Shown here: positions 1 through 8,353 of the stretch, one piece after another
Layout: every line of letters starts with the position of its first letter
How positions within the stretch are numbered: position 1 is the first letter of the stretch
From: Polynucleobacter sp. MWH-CaK5
Lineage (GTDB): Bacteria > Pseudomonadota > Gammaproteobacteria > Burkholderiales > Burkholderiaceae
Assembly: GCF_018687615.1 (NCBI RefSeq)
Contig: NZ_CP061299.1
Location: 1,225,433 to 1,289,432 of the forward strand
DNA: 64,000 nt
Direction of reading: 5' to 3'
Program-made: the position numbers and the translations under genes
Notes under the pieces: model-generated
What the model was told of the DNA's origin: nothing
Databases searched by the model: none
What the model saw: the letters and a program-made list of their open reading frames with translations, nothing else

Positions 1-2
1 CA

Positions 3-443
3 CACCGCTCAGACGCTCATGCGTTAAAACCCATTGTTTTAATTGGTGCTGATGGCTTAACGCCAGCAGTTGTCAAAGAAGTGAACAATGGCCTAAATTT
101 CCATGGCTTGATCAAAGTTCGCGTTTTTGGCGATGATCGCGAAGCCCGTGTGGCCATCTACAACCAACTGTGTGATGAATTAAATGCAGCACCGATTCAA
201 CACATCGGTAAGTTATTGGTTCTTTTTAGACCCAAGGTAGAAAAAGAAGTCACTGAAAAGCGCCGCGGTAAATCTGGTGGCCCTAAAGTGGTGATGGTGA
301 AAAAATTCACACGCAACCCACAACGTCGTCCAAAACCAGTGGCCACCACTGTGCTCGGCAATGAACGTGTGGCTGCCGGTGGTCAAGTGAAGCGTGCCAA
401 GCCACGTCAGACCAGCGCTAAAAAGAAACAGCTCAGCCGTTAA
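3..443 (+). CDS. yhbY: YhbY-type ribosome-associated RNA-binding protein (5' end outside window)
   Basis: The reading frame is open from the left edge, so the start codon lies outside the window; a GTG at 81 is internal to the domain and is not the start. The visible part holds the CRS1-YhbY RNA-binding fold: a KPIVLIGADGLT segment encoded at 27-62, then HGLIKVRV, and a later IGKLLVLFRP strand. YhbY proteins bind pre-50S ribosomal subunits. After the domain comes a Lys/Arg-rich basic tail of about 60 residues, longer than the compact E. coli protein, which probably adds nonspecific RNA affinity. It converges on the DUF4149 gene and is followed by a strong terminator. Confidence 0.9.
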   Translation, partial: HRSDAHALKPIVLIGADGLTPAVVKEVNNGLNFHGLIKVRVFGDDREARVAIYNQLCDELNAAPIQHIGKLLVLFRPKVEKEVTEKRRGKSGGPKVVMVKKFTRNPQRRPKPVATTVLGNERVAAGGQVKRAKPRQTSAKKKQLSR

Positions 444-474
444 TTTTTAACTCTAAGCCTCCAAGCTACTAATG

Positions 475-508
475 AATAAGCCGCTGTTATCAGCGGCTTA
501 TTTTTTAC
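475..508 (+). terminator. Rho-independent terminator after yhbY
   Basis: A 12-bp stem (AATAAGCCGCTG pairing with CAGCGGCTTATT) closes a TTAT loop and is followed by a T run on the plus strand. It lies 32 nt after the yhbY stop. The A-rich 5' flank gives a weaker T run on the other strand, so it may also stop the convergent DUF4149 transcript. Confidence 0.9.
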
Positions 509-528
509 TTTGTTTTCTTACTTTGCTC

Positions 529-999
529 TTAGTCTATCGGCTTGCTCAAGCGCCACAAGAGCACCAAGCCAATCAAAGACTGCAGCAGATACACAATGCT
601 TGCAAAAGTATGAAGCCTGCTAAATGCTTGAGCCAATGGTGACAGCATCACCGGAAAACCATGACTCAAGGCTTCCTCACGCAAGGAGTCCATCATCGGC
701 TCCAAAACAAATGCTGAGATGACTGAACAAACCAACATGGCCAATAAATACCAGCGGATATTTTTATAACGCCCACAACCACGCTTGACCAACAAATTAG
801 CAAACACAATCAAGCCCACGCTGAGGATCATGCTGATAATTCCCTCAACACGGAACAAGGCACCTGCGACCATGCCAGCCACTTGAGAATCTGAGAGGGT
901 TGCAAACAAAGTGGGAGTAACGATATAACCCACTGTGATGATGCTACCCACCCACAGAGTCAATATAAAAACAAAGACACGTTGGGCGGTGATGTGCAT
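529..999 (-). CDS. DUF4149 (TMEM205-like) integral membrane protein
   Basis: 156 residues with four hydrophobic segments (roughly 9-31, 43-68, 81-102 and 132-152), as expected for the DUF4149/TMEM205-like family of small inner-membrane proteins of unknown function. A motif VGYIVTPTLFATL follows the first helix and is typical of the family. It sits downstream of greA with a 37-nt gap on the same strand, so it may be co-transcribed with greA. No catalytic residues are apparent and no function can be assigned. Confidence 0.75.
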   Translation of the reverse strand: MHITAQRVFVFILTLWVGSIITVGYIVTPTLFATLSDSQVAGMVAGALFRVEGIISMILSVGLIVFANLLVKRGCGRYKNIRWYLLAMLVCSVISAFVLEPMMDSLREEALSHGFPVMLSPLAQAFSRLHTFASIVYLLQSLIGLVLLWRLSKPID

Positions 1000-1036
1000 C
1001 TGAATGTCGCCTGAAGTTTATTTGAGATTGTCTGAG

Positions 1037-1513
1037 TTAAATGTATTTAACGTTCAGAATTTCAACCTCACGGCTGCCGCCTGGAGATGAGAAGGTCGCC
1101 ACATCACCCTCTTCTTTACCAATCAGTGCTCTGGCAATTGGTGAGCTGATAGAAATCTTATTGGCTTCTAAATCCGCCTCGTCATCACCAACAATTTGGT
1201 AAGTGGCTTTTTTGCCATTTTCTAAATCTTCGATTTCAACAGTAGCGCCAAAAACAATGCGACCCTCAACATCCAATGTTGATGGATCAATGATCTGTGC
1301 TGCTGCTAACTTGCCTTCCAACTCTTGAATACGGCCTTCGATGAAAGCTTGCTTTTCTTTCGCAGCATCGTATTCAGCGTTTTCAGATAAATCACCCTGG
1401 GCACGAGCCTCAGAGATTGAATTGATCACAGACGGACGCTCAACGTGCTTCAAGTTTTGCAACTCTTGCTTTAATAATTCAGCGCCATGTTTTGTAATGG
1501 GAATGGTACTCAT
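1037..1513 (-). CDS. greA: Transcription elongation factor GreA
   Basis: GreA enters the RNA polymerase secondary channel and stimulates cleavage of backtracked transcripts. The 158-residue protein has the N-terminal coiled coil, including the acidic tip motif ARAQGDLSENAEYDAAKEKQ, and a C-terminal FKBP-like domain ending in ISSPIARALIGKEEGD. The start is taken at the ATG at 1513, with GGAAG about 10 nt upstream; a TTG one codon earlier also fits the frame. It lies downstream of carAB, separated by two hairpins, so part of its expression may come from carAB read-through. The related greB begins at the right edge of this window. Confidence 0.97.
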   Translation of the reverse strand: MSTIPITKHGAELLKQELQNLKHVERPSVINSISEARAQGDLSENAEYDAAKEKQAFIEGRIQELEGKLAAAQIIDPSTLDVEGRIVFGATVEIEDLENGKKATYQIVGDDEADLEANKISISSPIARALIGKEEGDVATFSSPGGSREVEILNVKYI

Positions 1514-1548
1514 CAATCTACTTCCAAAATCTAGTTAATCTAATAACA

Positions 1549-1586
1549 AATGACTGGTAGTTCTCTACCAGTCATTGTTGTTTTTT
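1549..1586. terminator. Hairpin between carB and greA (bidirectional terminator)
   Basis: A perfect 12-bp inverted repeat (AATGACTGGTAG / CTACCAGTCATT) encloses a 4-nt loop. The cleaner T run is on the plus strand, where no gene ends nearby; on the minus strand the stem is followed by TTTGTTATT. It probably terminates or attenuates carAB transcription ahead of greA. Confidence 0.65.
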
Positions 1587-1612
1587 GTATTTATTTTTAG
1601 TTTACTTCTAAT

Positions 1613-1642
1613 TTATAAGATATCTTAGCCGATATCTTATAA
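1613..1642. repeat. Perfect inverted repeat over the carB stop codon
   Basis: TTATAAGATATC and GATATCTTATAA form a 12-bp perfect inverted repeat with a 6-nt spacer. The carB stop codon (1637-1639) lies in the right arm. It makes an AT-rich hairpin at the carB mRNA 3' end, about 40 nt before the second hairpin. Its role is unknown; it may protect the mRNA end or assist termination. Confidence 0.6.
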
Positions 1643-4600
1643 AGAGGCGTGCAAGCCCTGCAAGTCGTAAACCTCAAGCTGATCAATCGCTTTGATACCA
1701 GCAACCGCTGCCTTAGCACCACTGATGGTGGTGTAATAAGTGATGCGATTTGCTTGCGCAGTTGTTCTGATTGATCTTGAATCAGCAATCGCTGTTCTGG
1801 TCTCATCAACTGTGGTGAACACCAACTCAATTTCACCATTTTTGATCATGTCCACAATGTGTGGACGACCATCTTTGACTTTGTTCACGCGCTTGACTGG
1901 CACACCGGCCTTTTCAATCGCATCAGCAGTGCCTTGTGTTGCCACAATTGAATAACCCATGTCGTGAAGCATTTGCGCTACTTCAACGGCCTTGGCTTTA
2001 TCACTGTCTTTGACTGTCAACAACACTGTGCCTGATTTAGGCAAAGTGGTACTTGCGGCCAACTGTGACTTAAACAAGGCTTCACCAAATGTTTTACCCA
2101 CACCCATGACTTCACCAGTTGAACGCATTTCTGGTCCAAGAATTGGGTCAACGCCTGGGAATTTATTGAATGGGAAAACTGCTTCCTTGACTGAGAAGTA
2201 TGGAGGGATGACTTCTTCACCAATGCCCTGCTGATCCAAACTTTGACCAGCCATACAACGAGCAGCAATCTTTGCCAATTGCAAACCTGTTGCTTTTGAT
2301 ACATATGGCACTGTTCTAGAAGCACGTGGATTCACTTCAAGAACATAAACGATGTCTTTACCATCCACTTGCTGAATCGCGAACTGCACGTTCATCAAGC
2401 CAATCACATTGAGGCCTTTGGCCATCGCCGCAGTTTGGCGACGCATCTCATCAACGGTTTCTTTTGAGAGTGAATACGGCGGCAATGAACATGCTGAGTC
2501 ACCTGAGTGAACACCGGCTTGCTCGATGTGTTCCATCACACCTCCGATGAAGACTCTCTTACCATCAGAGATACAGTCCACATCACACTCAATCGCATCG
2601 TTCAAGAATCTATCTAACAACACTGGAGAGTCATGAGAAACCTTCACGGCTTCACGCATGTAGCGCTCTAGATCACGACCATCGTGAACGATTTCCATGG
2701 CACGACCACCCAAAACATACGATGGACGAACCACCAATGGGTAACCAATCTCTTCAGCCAATTTCAAAGCCTCTGGCTCTGTGCGAGCTGTTCTATTTGG
2801 CGGTTGACGTAGACCCAAGTCTTGCAATAATTTCTGGAAACGCTCACGGTCTTCAGCAGCGTCGATCATGTCTGGGCTGGTACCGATGATAGGCACGCCA
2901 TTGGCTTCCAAATCAAGCGCTAGTTTCAATGGGGTTTGACCACCATACTGAACAATCACGCCCTTTGGTTTTTCAATCGCAACGATTTCCAATACATCTT
3001 CAAGTGTCAATGGCTCAAAGTACAAGCGATCAGACGTGTCATAGTCGGTAGAAACTGTTTCTGGATTGCAGTTGACCATGATGGTTTCATAACCATCATC
3101 ACGCATCGCCAAAGCGGCGTGCACGCAACAATAATCAAATTCAATACCTTGACCAATGCGGTTAGGACCACCGCCCAAAACCATGATCTTCTCTTTGGTC
3201 GTCGGCTGTGACTCACATTCACCGTGCTCTGCTTCGTAGCAAGAGTACATGTAGGCCGTGTTGGTTGAGAACTCTGCCGCACACGTATCAACGCGCTTAT
3301 AAACAGGTCTTACCTTCAAGGCATGACGTGCTTCACGAACTGCTTTGGCATCTGTCTTTAAGAGTTTGGCCAAACGACGGTCTGAGAAACCTTTTTGTTT
3401 GACGAAGCGCAATTCTTGCGCGCTCAAATCTTTTAATTGGCGATCTTCTAATTTCTTTTCAATCTCGATCAACTCTGAGATTTGCGCCAAGAACCAAGGG
3501 TCAATCGCCGTGTGCATGAATGCATCATCTTTGCTCATGCCCATGCGGAATGCATCACCCAAATACCAAATACGGTCTGGGCCTGGTTCACGAATTTCTT
3601 GAGTGATCTCATCCAAGTCTGTTGATTTCTCATCCAAACCATCAACGCCAACTTCAAGACCACGCAAAGCTTTTTGGAAGGATTCTTGGAATGTTCTACC
3701 AATCGCCATCACCTCACCCACAGACTTCATCTGAGTGGTCAAGCGCTTGTCAGCGGCTGGGAATTTTTCAAAGGCAAAGCGAGGAATCTTCGTCACAACG
3801 TAATCGATTGATGGCTCAAACGATGCTGGTGTTTTGCCACCAGTGATGTCGTTTTGCAATTCATCCAATGTGAAGCCGACAGCTAATTTAGCCGCAATCT
3901 TAGCGATTGGGAAACCCGTGGCTTTTGATGCCAAAGCTGATGAGCGAGACACACGTGGGTTCATCTCAATCACGATCATGCGACCATCAACTGGGTTGAT
4001 CGAGAACTGAACGTTTGAGCCACCAGTATCCACACCGATCTCACGCAACACAGCCAATGAGGCATTACGCAAAATTTGGTATTCGCGATCGGTCAATGTT
4101 TGAGCAGGTGCCACCGTGATTGAATCACCTGTGTGCACGCCCATAGGGTCTAAGTTTTCAATCGAACAAACGATGATGCAGTTGTCTTTGCGGTCACGCA
4201 CCACTTCCATCTCATACTCTTTCCAACCTAAGAGTGACTCTTCAATCAAAAGTTCACGCGTTGGAGAAAGATCTAGACCACGTTTGCAAATCTCTTCAAA
4301 TTCTTCGCGGTTATAAGCGATACCACCGCCTGAACCACCCATCGTGAAAGATGGACGAATGATCACAGGGTAACCAGAACTGCCAGTCTCAGCCATGATC
4401 TGTTGTTGAACAGCGTTCGCTTCTTCTAATGAATGTGCGATGCCAGACTTGGCTGAACCAAGACCAATCTTGGTCATGGCTTCTTTGAACTTTTGACGAT
4501 CTTCAGCTTTATCGATGGCTTCTGGTGAAGCGCCGATGAGCTCACAACCATATTTCTTTAAAACGCCATGTCTGTGCAAATCCAAAGCACAGTTCAAAGC

Positions 4601-4882
4601 TGTTTGACCACCCATGGTCGGCAAAATCGCGTCTGGCTTTTCTTTAGCGATGATGCGCTCAACCACTTCCCAAGTGATCGGCTCAATGTATGTCACATCA
4701 GCCATCTCTGGATCCGTCATGATGGTCGCAGGGTTGCTGTTCACCAAAATGACTTTATAACCTTCAGAACGCAATGCTTTACAAGCTTGCGCGCCTGAGT
4801 AGTCAAACTCACACGCTTGTCCAATCACAATTGGACCTGCGCCAATAATGAGGATACTTTTTATGTCGGTACGCTTAGGCAT
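1637..4882 (-). CDS. carB: Carbamoyl-phosphate synthase large subunit
   Basis: CarB makes carbamoyl phosphate from ammonia (supplied by CarA), bicarbonate and two ATP, feeding both pyrimidine and arginine synthesis. The 1081-residue length is normal. Two homologous ATP-grasp halves are visible: the first begins with the IIGAGPIVIGQACEFDYSG motif, the second with VLGGGPNRIGQGIEFDYCC near residue 570. A C-terminal MGS-like allosteric domain follows (from about 940). The ATG start is 9 nt after the carA stop, so the two are translationally close. Nothing is missing. Confidence 0.98.
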   Translation of the reverse strand: MPKRTDIKSILIIGAGPIVIGQACEFDYSGAQACKALRSEGYKVILVNSNPATIMTDPEMADVTYIEPITWEVVERIIAKEKPDAILPTMGGQTALNCALDLHRHGVLKKYGCELIGASPEAIDKAEDRQKFKEAMTKIGLGSAKSGIAHSLEEANAVQQQIMAETGSSGYPVIIRPSFTMGGSGGGIAYNREEFEEICKRGLDLSPTRELLIEESLLGWKEYEMEVVRDRKDNCIIVCSIENLDPMGVHTGDSITVAPAQTLTDREYQILRNASLAVLREIGVDTGGSNVQFSINPVDGRMIVIEMNPRVSRSSALASKATGFPIAKIAAKLAVGFTLDELQNDITGGKTPASFEPSIDYVVTKIPRFAFEKFPAADKRLTTQMKSVGEVMAIGRTFQESFQKALRGLEVGVDGLDEKSTDLDEITQEIREPGPDRIWYLGDAFRMGMSKDDAFMHTAIDPWFLAQISELIEIEKKLEDRQLKDLSAQELRFVKQKGFSDRRLAKLLKTDAKAVREARHALKVRPVYKRVDTCAAEFSTNTAYMYSCYEAEHGECESQPTTKEKIMVLGGGPNRIGQGIEFDYCCVHAALAMRDDGYETIMVNCNPETVSTDYDTSDRLYFEPLTLEDVLEIVAIEKPKGVIVQYGGQTPLKLALDLEANGVPIIGTSPDMIDAAEDRERFQKLLQDLGLRQPPNRTARTEPEALKLAEEIGYPLVVRPSYVLGGRAMEIVHDGRDLERYMREAVKVSHDSPVLLDRFLNDAIECDVDCISDGKRVFIGGVMEHIEQAGVHSGDSACSLPPYSLSKETVDEMRRQTAAMAKGLNVIGLMNVQFAIQQVDGKDIVYVLEVNPRASRTVPYVSKATGLQLAKIAARCMAGQSLDQQGIGEEVIPPYFSVKEAVFPFNKFPGVDPILGPEMRSTGEVMGVGKTFGEALFKSQLAASTTLPKSGTVLLTVKDSDKAKAVEVAQMLHDMGYSIVATQGTADAIEKAGVPVKRVNKVKDGRPHIVDMIKNGEIELVFTTVDETRTAIADSRSIRTTAQANRITYYTTISGAKAAVAGIKAIDQLEVYDLQGLHASL

Positions 4883-4891
4883 TCGTCAATC

Positions 4892-6055
4892 TCACATCAA
4901 TTTAATAAAGCGATCAAACAAGTACGCAATGTCATGCGGACCAGGTGATGCCTCTGGGTGACCTTGGAAACAAAAAGCTGGCTTATCAGTCCAAGCCAAT
5001 CCTTGTAATGAACCATCAAACAAAGACACGTGAGTCGGTCTTACATTTGCTGGCAATGTTGCTGCATCCACAGCGAAGCCGTGGTTTTGTGACGTGATCA
5101 CCACACGACCTTCATCCAAATCTTTAACAGGATGGTTGGCGCCATGATGACCGAATTTCATTTTGAGAGTTTTGGCACCTGCAGCCAAGCCCATGATTTG
5201 ATGACCCAAGCAAATACCAAATGTTGGAACGCCTTTGTCAATGATGGTTTTAGCTGCTGCGATAGCGTAGTCACATGGCTCAGGATCTCCTGGACCGTTT
5301 GAGAAAAACACACCATCCGGATTCATCGCCAATACATCAGCGGCTGAAGTCTTGGCAGGCACCACGGTGATTTTGCAGCCACGCTCTGTGAGCATGCGCA
5401 AGATGTTGCGCTTCACACCAAAGTCATAAGCCACCACATGCTTGAGTGGTTTTTCTAATTTCTTAAAGCCTGGTTTACCGTGATCTGCGTTCAGACCCCA
5501 CTCGCCTTCAGTCCACTCGTAGGTCGAAGGTGTGGTCACCACTTGCGCCAAATCCAAACCAGCCATTCCTGGAAAGCTCTTGGCTGCGGCCAATGCTTTT
5601 TCAGTCAAGGCTGCAATCGTGTCACCCACTTTGCCCGTCACAATGGCGCCCGGTTGAGCACCCTTGTCGCGCAGAATGCGTGTCAATTTACGCGTATCAA
5701 TGCCAGCGATACCCACAACGTTTTCGCCAGCCAAATAATCACTCAAGGTTTTTTCAGAGCGGAAGTTTGAAGCGATCATTGAAAGATCTTTGATGATCAA
5801 ACCAGCTGCATAGATTTTGCTAGATTCGCAATCTTGTTGATTCACACCCACGTTACCAATGTGTGGATAGGTCAAGGTCACGATTTGACGTGTGTAACTA
5901 GGATCAGTGAGGATTTCTTGATAACCAGTCAAAGCTGTATTGAAAACAACCTCACCAGCGGATTGCCCAACGGCGCCAAAGCTGTAACCTGGAAAAACGG
6001 TTCCATCGGCAAGAGCCAAAACTGCTGGGGGTAAAGAAGGAATTAGTGGCAGCAA
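4892..6055 (-). CDS. carA: Carbamoyl-phosphate synthase small (glutaminase) subunit
   Basis: CarA hydrolyses glutamine and channels ammonia to CarB. A class I glutamine amidotransferase domain fills the C-terminal half: the nucleophile motif FGICLGHQIMGLA, and FQGHPEASPGPHD for the His/Glu pair. The N-terminal half carries GTGYQEILTDPSY-type CarA sequence. The start is uncertain. In-frame ATGs exist at 6091 and 6082, the latter with GAGGG 9 nt upstream. I chose TTG 6055, preceded by GGAG with 7-nt spacing, because betaproteobacterial CarA proteins usually begin just before the PPAVLALADGT motif. Either choice changes only a short N-terminal extension. Confidence 0.95.
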   Translation of the reverse strand: MLPLIPSLPPAVLALADGTVFPGYSFGAVGQSAGEVVFNTALTGYQEILTDPSYTRQIVTLTYPHIGNVGVNQQDCESSKIYAAGLIIKDLSMIASNFRSEKTLSDYLAGENVVGIAGIDTRKLTRILRDKGAQPGAIVTGKVGDTIAALTEKALAAAKSFPGMAGLDLAQVVTTPSTYEWTEGEWGLNADHGKPGFKKLEKPLKHVVAYDFGVKRNILRMLTERGCKITVVPAKTSAADVLAMNPDGVFFSNGPGDPEPCDYAIAAAKTIIDKGVPTFGICLGHQIMGLAAGAKTLKMKFGHHGANHPVKDLDEGRVVITSQNHGFAVDAATLPANVRPTHVSLFDGSLQGLAWTDKPAFCFQGHPEASPGPHDIAYLFDRFIKLM

Positions 6056-6106
6056 AGGTATTCTCCAAAGCCCTGCTGCCATCCGACACATCCCTCATCC
6101 GGAAAA

Positions 6107-6146
6107 GACACCTCCGGTCTGAGAATTTTCGGGAGGTATATGTGTC
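6107..6146 (-). promoter_or_regulatory. Structured leader upstream of carA
   Basis: On the minus strand GAC...ACCTCC pairs with GGAGGTGTC, leaving a 6-nt bulge and a loop of about 16 nt, and is followed by TTTT, so it resembles a weak intrinsic terminator. The 3' arm can instead pair as CCGG...CCGG with the next segment (6098-6118). Two mutually exclusive folds directly ahead of carA suggest attenuation, perhaps by pyrimidine or arginine supply. The mechanism is inferred from the sequence only. Confidence 0.4.
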
Positions 6147-6186
6147 TTTAAGCGCTAGGGCAAGTATCTAATAATTTAACTAAGAA

Positions 6187-6192
6187 ATTATA
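6187..6192 (-). promoter_or_regulatory. Likely -10 element of the carAB promoter
   Basis: A perfect TATAAT is present on the minus strand about 105-135 nt upstream of the possible carA starts and just before the structured leader. No good -35 hexamer lies at 16-18 nt, so the promoter may be weak or activator-assisted. Confidence 0.5.
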
Positions 6193-6238
6193 CCTTACCG
6201 GGGGTGTTTGACCCCATTTGTCGCATCTGCCACAAATG

Positions 6239-6266
6239 AAAATAGGGGATAAATCCCCTATTTTTC
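6239..6266. terminator. Bidirectional terminator downstream of prpE
   Basis: AAAATAGGGGAT and its complement form a stem of about 11 bp with a 3-nt loop and T runs on both strands. It lies about 80 nt after the prpE stop and isolates prpE from the carA promoter. Confidence 0.8.
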
Positions 6267-6341
6267 AACAACTTATATTGATTTAAGGCTTGTCTTCTCA
6301 GTAGCCCTAACAACTGTTTTAAAAGGTCTTTCTCAAGCCTA

Positions 6342-8219
6342 TCAAGCAGCTGTGAACAATGCTTTGATATTAGCCAAAACACTTTGATCATCCAAAGTGC
6401 TCAAGTCGCCTGGATCACGGCCTTCAGCCACGGCCTGGAGAGCGCGACGCACAATCTTGCCAGAACGTGTTTTTGGCAAAGCCGCCACCACATACACGCG
6501 TGCAGGTCTTGCAACCGCACCCAACTGAGAATCCACTGTTTTCAGAATCTCAGCTTCCAAAGTGGCAGTGTTGTTTGAGTCTTTAGCAATAGCAAAGCCA
6601 ATCGCTACCTGACCTTTGAGTTTGTCAGCGATACCCACCACAGCTACTTCAGCCACGTTCGGATGACTTGAAATACTTTCTTCGATCTCACGGGTTCCAA
6701 GACGATGGCCGGCCACGTTGATCACGTCATCGGTACGTCCCAAGATAAAGAAGTAACCGTCTTTGTCTTTGATGCCCCAGTCAAAGGTGGAGTAAACCAT
6801 CTTGCCTGGCACAGTTTCCCAATAAGTCTTGATGAAGCGCTGATCATCACCCCAAACAGTTTGCATACATCCTGGAGGCAATGGTCCTTCGATCGCGATC
6901 ACACCCTTTTGATCGGCGCCAAGTTCAGCACCTGTTGCGTCATCCAAAAGTTTCATGTTGTAACCGTAAACAGGAACGCCTGGTGAACCAAACTTGTGTG
7001 GCATCACTTCAATGCCACGCTGCAAGGCAAGCATTGGCCAACCAGTTTCAGTTTGCCAATAGTTATCAACGATTGGCTTATTGATCGCACCATGCAACCA
7101 TGAAGCAGTTGGCTCATCCAATGGCTCACCTGCCAAGAACACAGAGCGCAAAGTTGATAGATCATATTTTGATAAAAATGCTGGATCTTGTTTTTTCAAT
7201 ACACGTGCTGCTGTTGGCGCAGAGAACATCACTGATACTTTGTACTTCTCAACCAAGTTCCACCAGATACCAGCATCAGGACGCAATGGCGTGCCTTCAT
7301 ACATGATGGTTGCCATGCCGTTGAGCAATGGGCCATAAATAATGTAGCTGTGTCCAACCACCCAACCAATGTCAGAAGTTGTGAACATCGCTTCACCCGG
7401 TTGACCACCATAGATGTGGCGCATCGATGAAGCCAAAGCAACTGCGTAACCACCGGTGTCACGTTGCACACCTTTAGGTTTACCAGTAGTTCCTGATGTG
7501 TACAAAATATAAGAAGGATCAGTAGCATCAACCCATTCGCATGGCACCTGAGCATCCATCACCTTGGCGCGCTCAGTCGCGTAATCCAAATCGCGGCCTG
7601 CCACTTTGTTGTATTCCACTAACTTGCGGTCAATCAATAAAACTTTTTCCGGCTTATGTGTCGACAAAGTAATCGCTTCATCCAACAATGGCTTGTATGG
7701 CACAGGCTTGCCACCACGAGCACCCGCATCAGCCAAGATCACCATCTTTGGTTTGGCATCATCTATTCTTGAAGCCAAGCTGTGAGAAGCAAAGCCACCG
7801 AACACCACAGAGTGAATGGCGCCAAGACGCGCACAAGCCAACATCGCAAAGGCAGCTTCGGCAACCATTGGCATGTAAATTAAAACGCGATCACCTTTAA
7901 CCACACCATTCGCTTTAAGAATCGCAGCCATGCGATTCACTTCAGTGTGAAGCTCTTTGAATGTGTAAGTTTTTTCTTGATCTGTTTCTGTTGATACAGA
8001 AATCAAAGCTTGTTGATCGCCACGATCTTTTAGGTGACGGTCAACGGCGTTGTGGCAAAGATTGATTTTGCCGCCGACATACCACTTAGCAAATGGAGGA
8101 TTGTTGTAATCCAACACTTTTTCAAAAGGCTTGTGCCATTCAACTAATTTAGCTTGTTCTGCCCAAAATCCTTCTGGGTCTTTAATTGAACGCTCGTGAA
8201 ATGCCTTGTAAGCAGACAT
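6342..8219 (-). CDS. prpE: Propionate--CoA ligase (PrpE-type acyl-CoA synthetase)
   Basis: This ANL-superfamily enzyme activates propionate (and to some degree acetate) to the CoA thioester via an acyl-adenylate. The 625 residues include the phosphate-binding loop ILYTSGTTGKPKGV, the DNYWQTETGWP adenine motif, and the C-terminal TRSGKIVRR with the lysine essential for adenylation (near 590). The N-terminus (AYKAFHERSIKDPEGFWAEQA) and AGEPLDEPTASW match PrpE rather than Acs, which is slightly longer. GGGAGAG precedes the ATG. It stands alone: no prpB/prpC or other methylcitrate-cycle genes flank it. Confidence 0.9.
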   Translation of the reverse strand: MSAYKAFHERSIKDPEGFWAEQAKLVEWHKPFEKVLDYNNPPFAKWYVGGKINLCHNAVDRHLKDRGDQQALISVSTETDQEKTYTFKELHTEVNRMAAILKANGVVKGDRVLIYMPMVAEAAFAMLACARLGAIHSVVFGGFASHSLASRIDDAKPKMVILADAGARGGKPVPYKPLLDEAITLSTHKPEKVLLIDRKLVEYNKVAGRDLDYATERAKVMDAQVPCEWVDATDPSYILYTSGTTGKPKGVQRDTGGYAVALASSMRHIYGGQPGEAMFTTSDIGWVVGHSYIIYGPLLNGMATIMYEGTPLRPDAGIWWNLVEKYKVSVMFSAPTAARVLKKQDPAFLSKYDLSTLRSVFLAGEPLDEPTASWLHGAINKPIVDNYWQTETGWPMLALQRGIEVMPHKFGSPGVPVYGYNMKLLDDATGAELGADQKGVIAIEGPLPPGCMQTVWGDDQRFIKTYWETVPGKMVYSTFDWGIKDKDGYFFILGRTDDVINVAGHRLGTREIEESISSHPNVAEVAVVGIADKLKGQVAIGFAIAKDSNNTATLEAEILKTVDSQLGAVARPARVYVVAALPKTRSGKIVRRALQAVAEGRDPGDLSTLDDQSVLANIKALFTAA

Positions 8220-8257
8220 GTATCTCTCCCTGATATTTAGTCATTAATACTTTAACT

Positions 8258-8279
8258 GCATGAATGTGCGACTTCATGC
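8258..8279. repeat. Inverted repeat upstream of prpE
   Basis: GCATGAA and TTCATGC are separated by 8 nt, about 40-60 nt before the prpE start codon. The spacing fits a dimeric regulator site near the promoter, or a leader hairpin. No regulator gene is adjacent, so which protein might bind is unknown. Confidence 0.35.
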
Positions 8280-8353
8280 TGACTAGCATCTGACACATCA
8301 GGGTTCACCCTAGGGAATGCCACTTCAATCAGCCCAAATGAGCCTGAGAATGC

